Origin: Pyrrhosoma nymphula
Lineage: Eukaryota > Arthropoda > Insecta > Odonata > Coenagrionidae
Direction of reading: 5' to 3'
NCBI GenBank assembly: GCA_963573305.1
Contig: OY754338.1
Span: 15,064,192 to 15,128,191 of the forward strand
Length of the DNA: 64,000 nt
The notes under the pieces are model-generated. The model had not been told where the DNA came from. It made no database searches and saw nothing but the letters and a program-made list of their open reading frames with translations. Positions 60,812-64,000 of this stretch are shown in pieces. A program made the position numbers and the translations under genes. Each line of letters starts with the position of its first letter. The first letter of the stretch is position 1.

Positions 60812-61215
60812 TCAATTTTCTGAGGAATGCAGTCTTATTGCTAATTGATGAAATCTCATTTGGTATTTTTAGATGAATTTAAGGGGCAATGAAATCAAAG
60901 AAATGTTTGTAGGCTTCAATATGGGTTTAGATACAGTACAATAGTGAACACTTCTTAATCTAGTATCTTAAGGACACGGTTTACAATTTATACCTCCTCG
61001 GTTATAAAAGATTCGTAACACTTTATACAAATACATGTGACGAAGAGGCAGTACTTTTAGTTTTTTGATGTAAAGGGAATGAGGATTCTCTGGTGCTAGT
61101 TCCCAGAATGACACTTAGCATTTTATTTTGAACACTACAGACTGGTTGAATATTAGAGTCTTACGTGCCTCCCCAACAAGTCAAGCCACGTTCTGTCCTA
61201 GAATTAACTAGAGTA
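60812..61215 (-). pseudogene. LINE reverse transcriptase 3' end remnant
   Basis: On minus from about 61195 the frame gives RGLTCWGGT, then DSNIQPV..VQNKMLSVILG, STRESSFPLHQK, and after stops 'EAYKHFFDFIAP' and PNEISSISN. This matches the family pattern YG+.CWGG ... Q+..+R.I......SLPL..L+VLPLR at the C-terminus of arthropod non-LTR elements. Several stops make it a pseudogene. It is unrelated in sequence to the CR1 copies. Confidence 0.6.
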
Positions 61216-61828
61216 AAATAAAAGATCGCATTGAGTTCGGATGATTGGTATTTTACTCTACTCTCAATGTTTTATCCGCAAAGAGAACCTCAATTAAGGA
61301 TGGCAGGACATTGGCAGAGCGTGCGAGGAACGAATTAATAAAATAAGCAGTTCAGTGCGTTACAGCGTGTTCTTTGGTATTCTGCTACCCCGTCTGAAAT
61401 CTACTGTCTATACTCTTTTCGGGTCCATTTCTTAACAACCTATCCTTACGCGGACGGATTACTAGTCTTGCCGTCTTCTTAGCGTAGAAACCGAGTAGGA
61501 ACAAGTATTCCCTGGAAAATTACAAAGAAAAACAAAACTGATTTTTAGCTGTTGAAAAACGCGATATTTATCCGATATTTTGGAAAAATTGTAAATCTCC
61601 GGCTTTGAATAAAGAAAACCCTACCTTTGGAGGAATATCACGAGGCGACAATTTTTTTCGTCGTTAGAGAGGCTTTATATTATATTATTTTAAACTGTAA
61701 TAGCGGAAGTAAGAATGAATAAAATATGGTAAAAAAGTAAAGACGCAAAAAATTGAATGTACATACATACTTCTGTATGAACATGAATATACTCATCGAA
61801 ATTTCGCTAAATATGCATATTTGAGGTC
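61216..61828. other. No gene seen
   Basis: No recognised feature. Confidence 0.4.
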
Positions 61829-62391
61829 TTAAGGTAGTTTGAGAGCGAAAAATCACTTCACCTAGAATTTGATGAATTTAGCCTCATTTTAAAGATGAAA
61901 CTCTCATCTTTCCAATTATATCAAAATATCAACCCCTTTCTGAACTATTTTCGAGCAAATTGTCTTGAAATACAAGCTGTTTTACATGGGATAGATTATG
62001 GCTGTTCGCTCCAGAGGGAGAATATTGAAGAAAATAGGAATTTATAACACCTAGATTTCGTAAAAAAACTAATGGTGTCTGGATTACATGTTTTCTCAAC
62101 TATTTATAAAAAATAATCTATTACTCACTGCAGTAATTTTTACAGAATCGTAAAAAACCCTGCTGTTTTGAAGGGTTTTCAGCCGTTCGGCGGGAAAAAA
62201 TGAATCAAGTTAGAGACTTATGTAGCTTTATTTATTTAATTACTGAGAATTTTGTCCTACATAACTATATCTTAGCGCCATTAATACTAAAGTATTTATT
62301 TCATGCTTCTTACAGACGCTGAAATAAAAAAATAAAATTTGAATATGGTCTCCATTATGACTAGGGAACTATCTCACTGAAACCACCTTAA
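61829..62391 (-). mobile_element. TTAA-bounded MITE, family B, copy 7
   Basis: 563 bp, starting TTAAGGTAGTTTGAGAGCG and ending ctgaaaccaccTTAA, with TTAA intact at both edges. All landmarks are present, making it one of the best-preserved copies. Confidence 0.9.
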
Positions 62392-62407
62392 ATGGCATTA
62401 CTGGTAA

Positions 62408-62485
62408 TTTTCGAGCTTGTGACGTCAGAATTACGTCATTCCCGAGGCTCAAAAATTCCGAAGCCTTTGTGAATCGGGCACCAAA
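62408..62485. mobile_element. Family H fragment
   Basis: Shares tgtgacgtca, 'cgaggctc' and the tgaat-cgggc right end with 54539-54718. A further family H-like terminus (ttcctgaataaggtccc) lies at about 62724-62741. Confidence 0.4.
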
Positions 62486-63580
62486 GCTCTCACACACAGA
62501 CACACGCAGCCTCTCGATTATAAATAAAGGATCAAAAAATATTTTTAAAAAATTGAGGCTTCCATTTAACTTGGAATTTCTTGGAGCCTCGAATATGACA
62601 AACTGTCGTCGTTAAAATTGCAAAATATACCAATTTCTACGATTCACTCGGAATTCATGTCTCTCTGGATTTTTTGATGGCTCTGTCTCTGGCATTGTCG
62701 ATGTTTAACAATCCCTGTAACCCTTCCTGAATAAGGTCCCTGAAGATGTTCTACGGCAACGGGTTCAAAACTGTCGTCATGAATGGAAAACCAACGAAGG
62801 AAAAAGTCCTATGATAGCATAAATTTCCCTGCTGTACCCAAGTCTTCTTTTTGATATCGGTGAAAGCAGTAATGTTTTATGGAGTGTGAAAAAAGTCATG
62901 TTTTCACTGATGAATCTTTATTTTGTTTCGACTCACGAGCAGGAGAACGATCCAACCCTATTAACTCTTTGTTAGGAAAGCTAAGTTATGCCTACTTTCA
63001 AGTCAAATATTTCCTCAATACCTATTTCGCTTTATTGGAAATCGCGATTATATCTGTCCATGAATGTATAATATTTAGATACTTATTTCAAAAATTGGAA
63101 ACTATAGATACGAGGGAGAAAGCAGAGTCAAGCAAACATAAAAAAGTGAATAAATAAATACTCTGTTTTTCTTCCAGATATGAGAAAAGATTTCGGCGAC
63201 CTGAGTACATACATGGATATTGTTGTGTGGCTCCGAAACGTGGGATATAGTGAAAGTGAAAGAGAGAGCGTAGAACTACCAATGAGACTTATTTACTGTT
63301 TCAAAGGCTTGGAGGATGATTGAGGTTTAAAAGTAGTTTCTAGCGAGGTTTTTCTATGATCATGCATAGTTGAGACCACATTAGGATTCATTTAATCAAA
63401 AATTTAATAATTAATGTATTTATTGACTACCTATAAATAATCTCTTTTTTTATTAAATTAATGTACCCGATAAAAAAATTTACAGTGTAGGTAGTTATCA
63501 CTAAAGTTGTTATAACAAATGTTATTTTTCTGTTTCTACCTGTTTATTTTGTTAATTTTATTTTATGGTTTTCAATTAGC
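62486..63580. other. No gene seen
   Basis: The 92-codon frame at 62879-63157 has no recognisable domain and is not supported as a gene. Confidence 0.4.
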
Positions 63581-63581
63581 G

Positions 63582-63614
63582 CTGAAGATAGCAATAAATT
63601 TGCCGAAACGATGG
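63582..63614 (+). ncRNA. Hammerhead-like motif (single copy)
   Basis: CTGAAGA (63582-63588), stem gcaa/ttgc (63591-63594 with 63600-63603), GAAAC (63605-63609), then gatgg. No GTH triplet follows at the expected place and no stem I partner is visible. It is probably the decayed 3' end of a Penelope-like element. Confidence 0.4.
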
Positions 63615-64000
63615 CAGTTAAATAAAGGAATTTTAATTGAGCAAAACTCAAAAAAATTAAAAGAAGAGATTAAAAATTTATGTTGTAGTTGATAGCATGA
63701 ATTGAATGTAGAAGTATTAATGATGCAAAAGTTTGTTTTATGTGGCAACTTCTCAGTTATTTGTTGAATGCACTTATTTATTTTTTTCACCAGTTATCAT
63801 TACATTGGGCACTTGCCTGGTGTTAATGGTCCATGTATCACTCCAATACTCAATTCGCACACAATAATCAATGTTTCACATAAAAATTATGAGTCGGTTC
63901 GCTTTATTTTTGTGTGACGAAGTCTCTTCTTGAAATCCTGATAATATTTTAGGAAAGGGTATAAGACATCTACAAGTAAGGCATTCCACTTCTATATCGT
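63615..64000. other. No gene seen
   Basis: AT-rich, no recognised feature. Confidence 0.4.

Noticed and set aside
1..64000. CRISPR arrays, prophage, operons or other prokaryotic systems
   Set aside because: No regularly spaced short repeats and no dense coding. Introns, SINEs, mariner, hAT and LINE remnants show eukaryotic DNA.

Overview
This window looks like TE-rich, intergenic or intronic DNA from an arthropod nuclear genome, most likely an insect; the order cannot be settled from sequence alone. It is AT-rich, the longest open frame is 197 codons, and I see no intact host gene. Almost every recognisable piece is a dead or non-autonomous transposable element. The arthropod call rests on a CR1-like LINE whose 3' end carries the repeated 'catctacatctaca' signature followed by 'ccctgcaagccacc', on P-element-like transposase relics, and on tRNA- and 5S-rRNA-derived SINEs.

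Layout. 0-7 kb: a TTAA-bounded MITE (family A), three inverted-repeat structures with Penelope/hammerhead-like core boxes, a 503-bp hAT-type MITE with a perfect 8-bp target duplication, and two MITEs with ggccgttttacac ends (family D). 9-13 kb: a CR1 fragment, a tRNA-SINE, and a Penelope-like C-terminus with a GIY-YIG endonuclease domain, flanked by short direct repeats. 14-20 kb: a piggyBac-type MITE (family E), a LINE C-terminus, a family B MITE, and a decayed, intron-containing P-like transposase on the plus strand. 21-27 kb: two CR1 3' ends in a 0.78-kb inverted duplication with a DNA-transposon-like element (family F) between them, then a second kind of LINE reverse transcriptase remnant. 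27-31 kb: a long-hairpin MITE (family C), SINE pieces and another B. 32-40.5 kb: a mariner deletion derivative, a second P-like transposase on the minus strand with most of its conserved blocks, family A, and a family C copy holding a nested 131-bp palindrome. 42-50 kb: two B copies, a tRNA-SINE, a family A copy and a 5S-derived SINE. 50-54.7 kb: two large palindromes separated by (TA)n tracts, a second family E copy, an inverted SINE pair, family C and a small family H MITE. 58-64 kb: three more B copies, a LINE 3' end and two hammerhead-like motifs.

Two themes stand out. First, families A, B and C differ inside but all begin TTAAGG and end CCTTAA or nearly so, which suggests one transposase source or several related ones. 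Second, inverted repeats built around CTGANGA ... stem II ... GAAAC motifs, or around tRNA B-boxes, recur through the window. No gene network can be described. The nearest thing to a host signal is a weak TATA-box promoter-like sequence near 58.35 kb.
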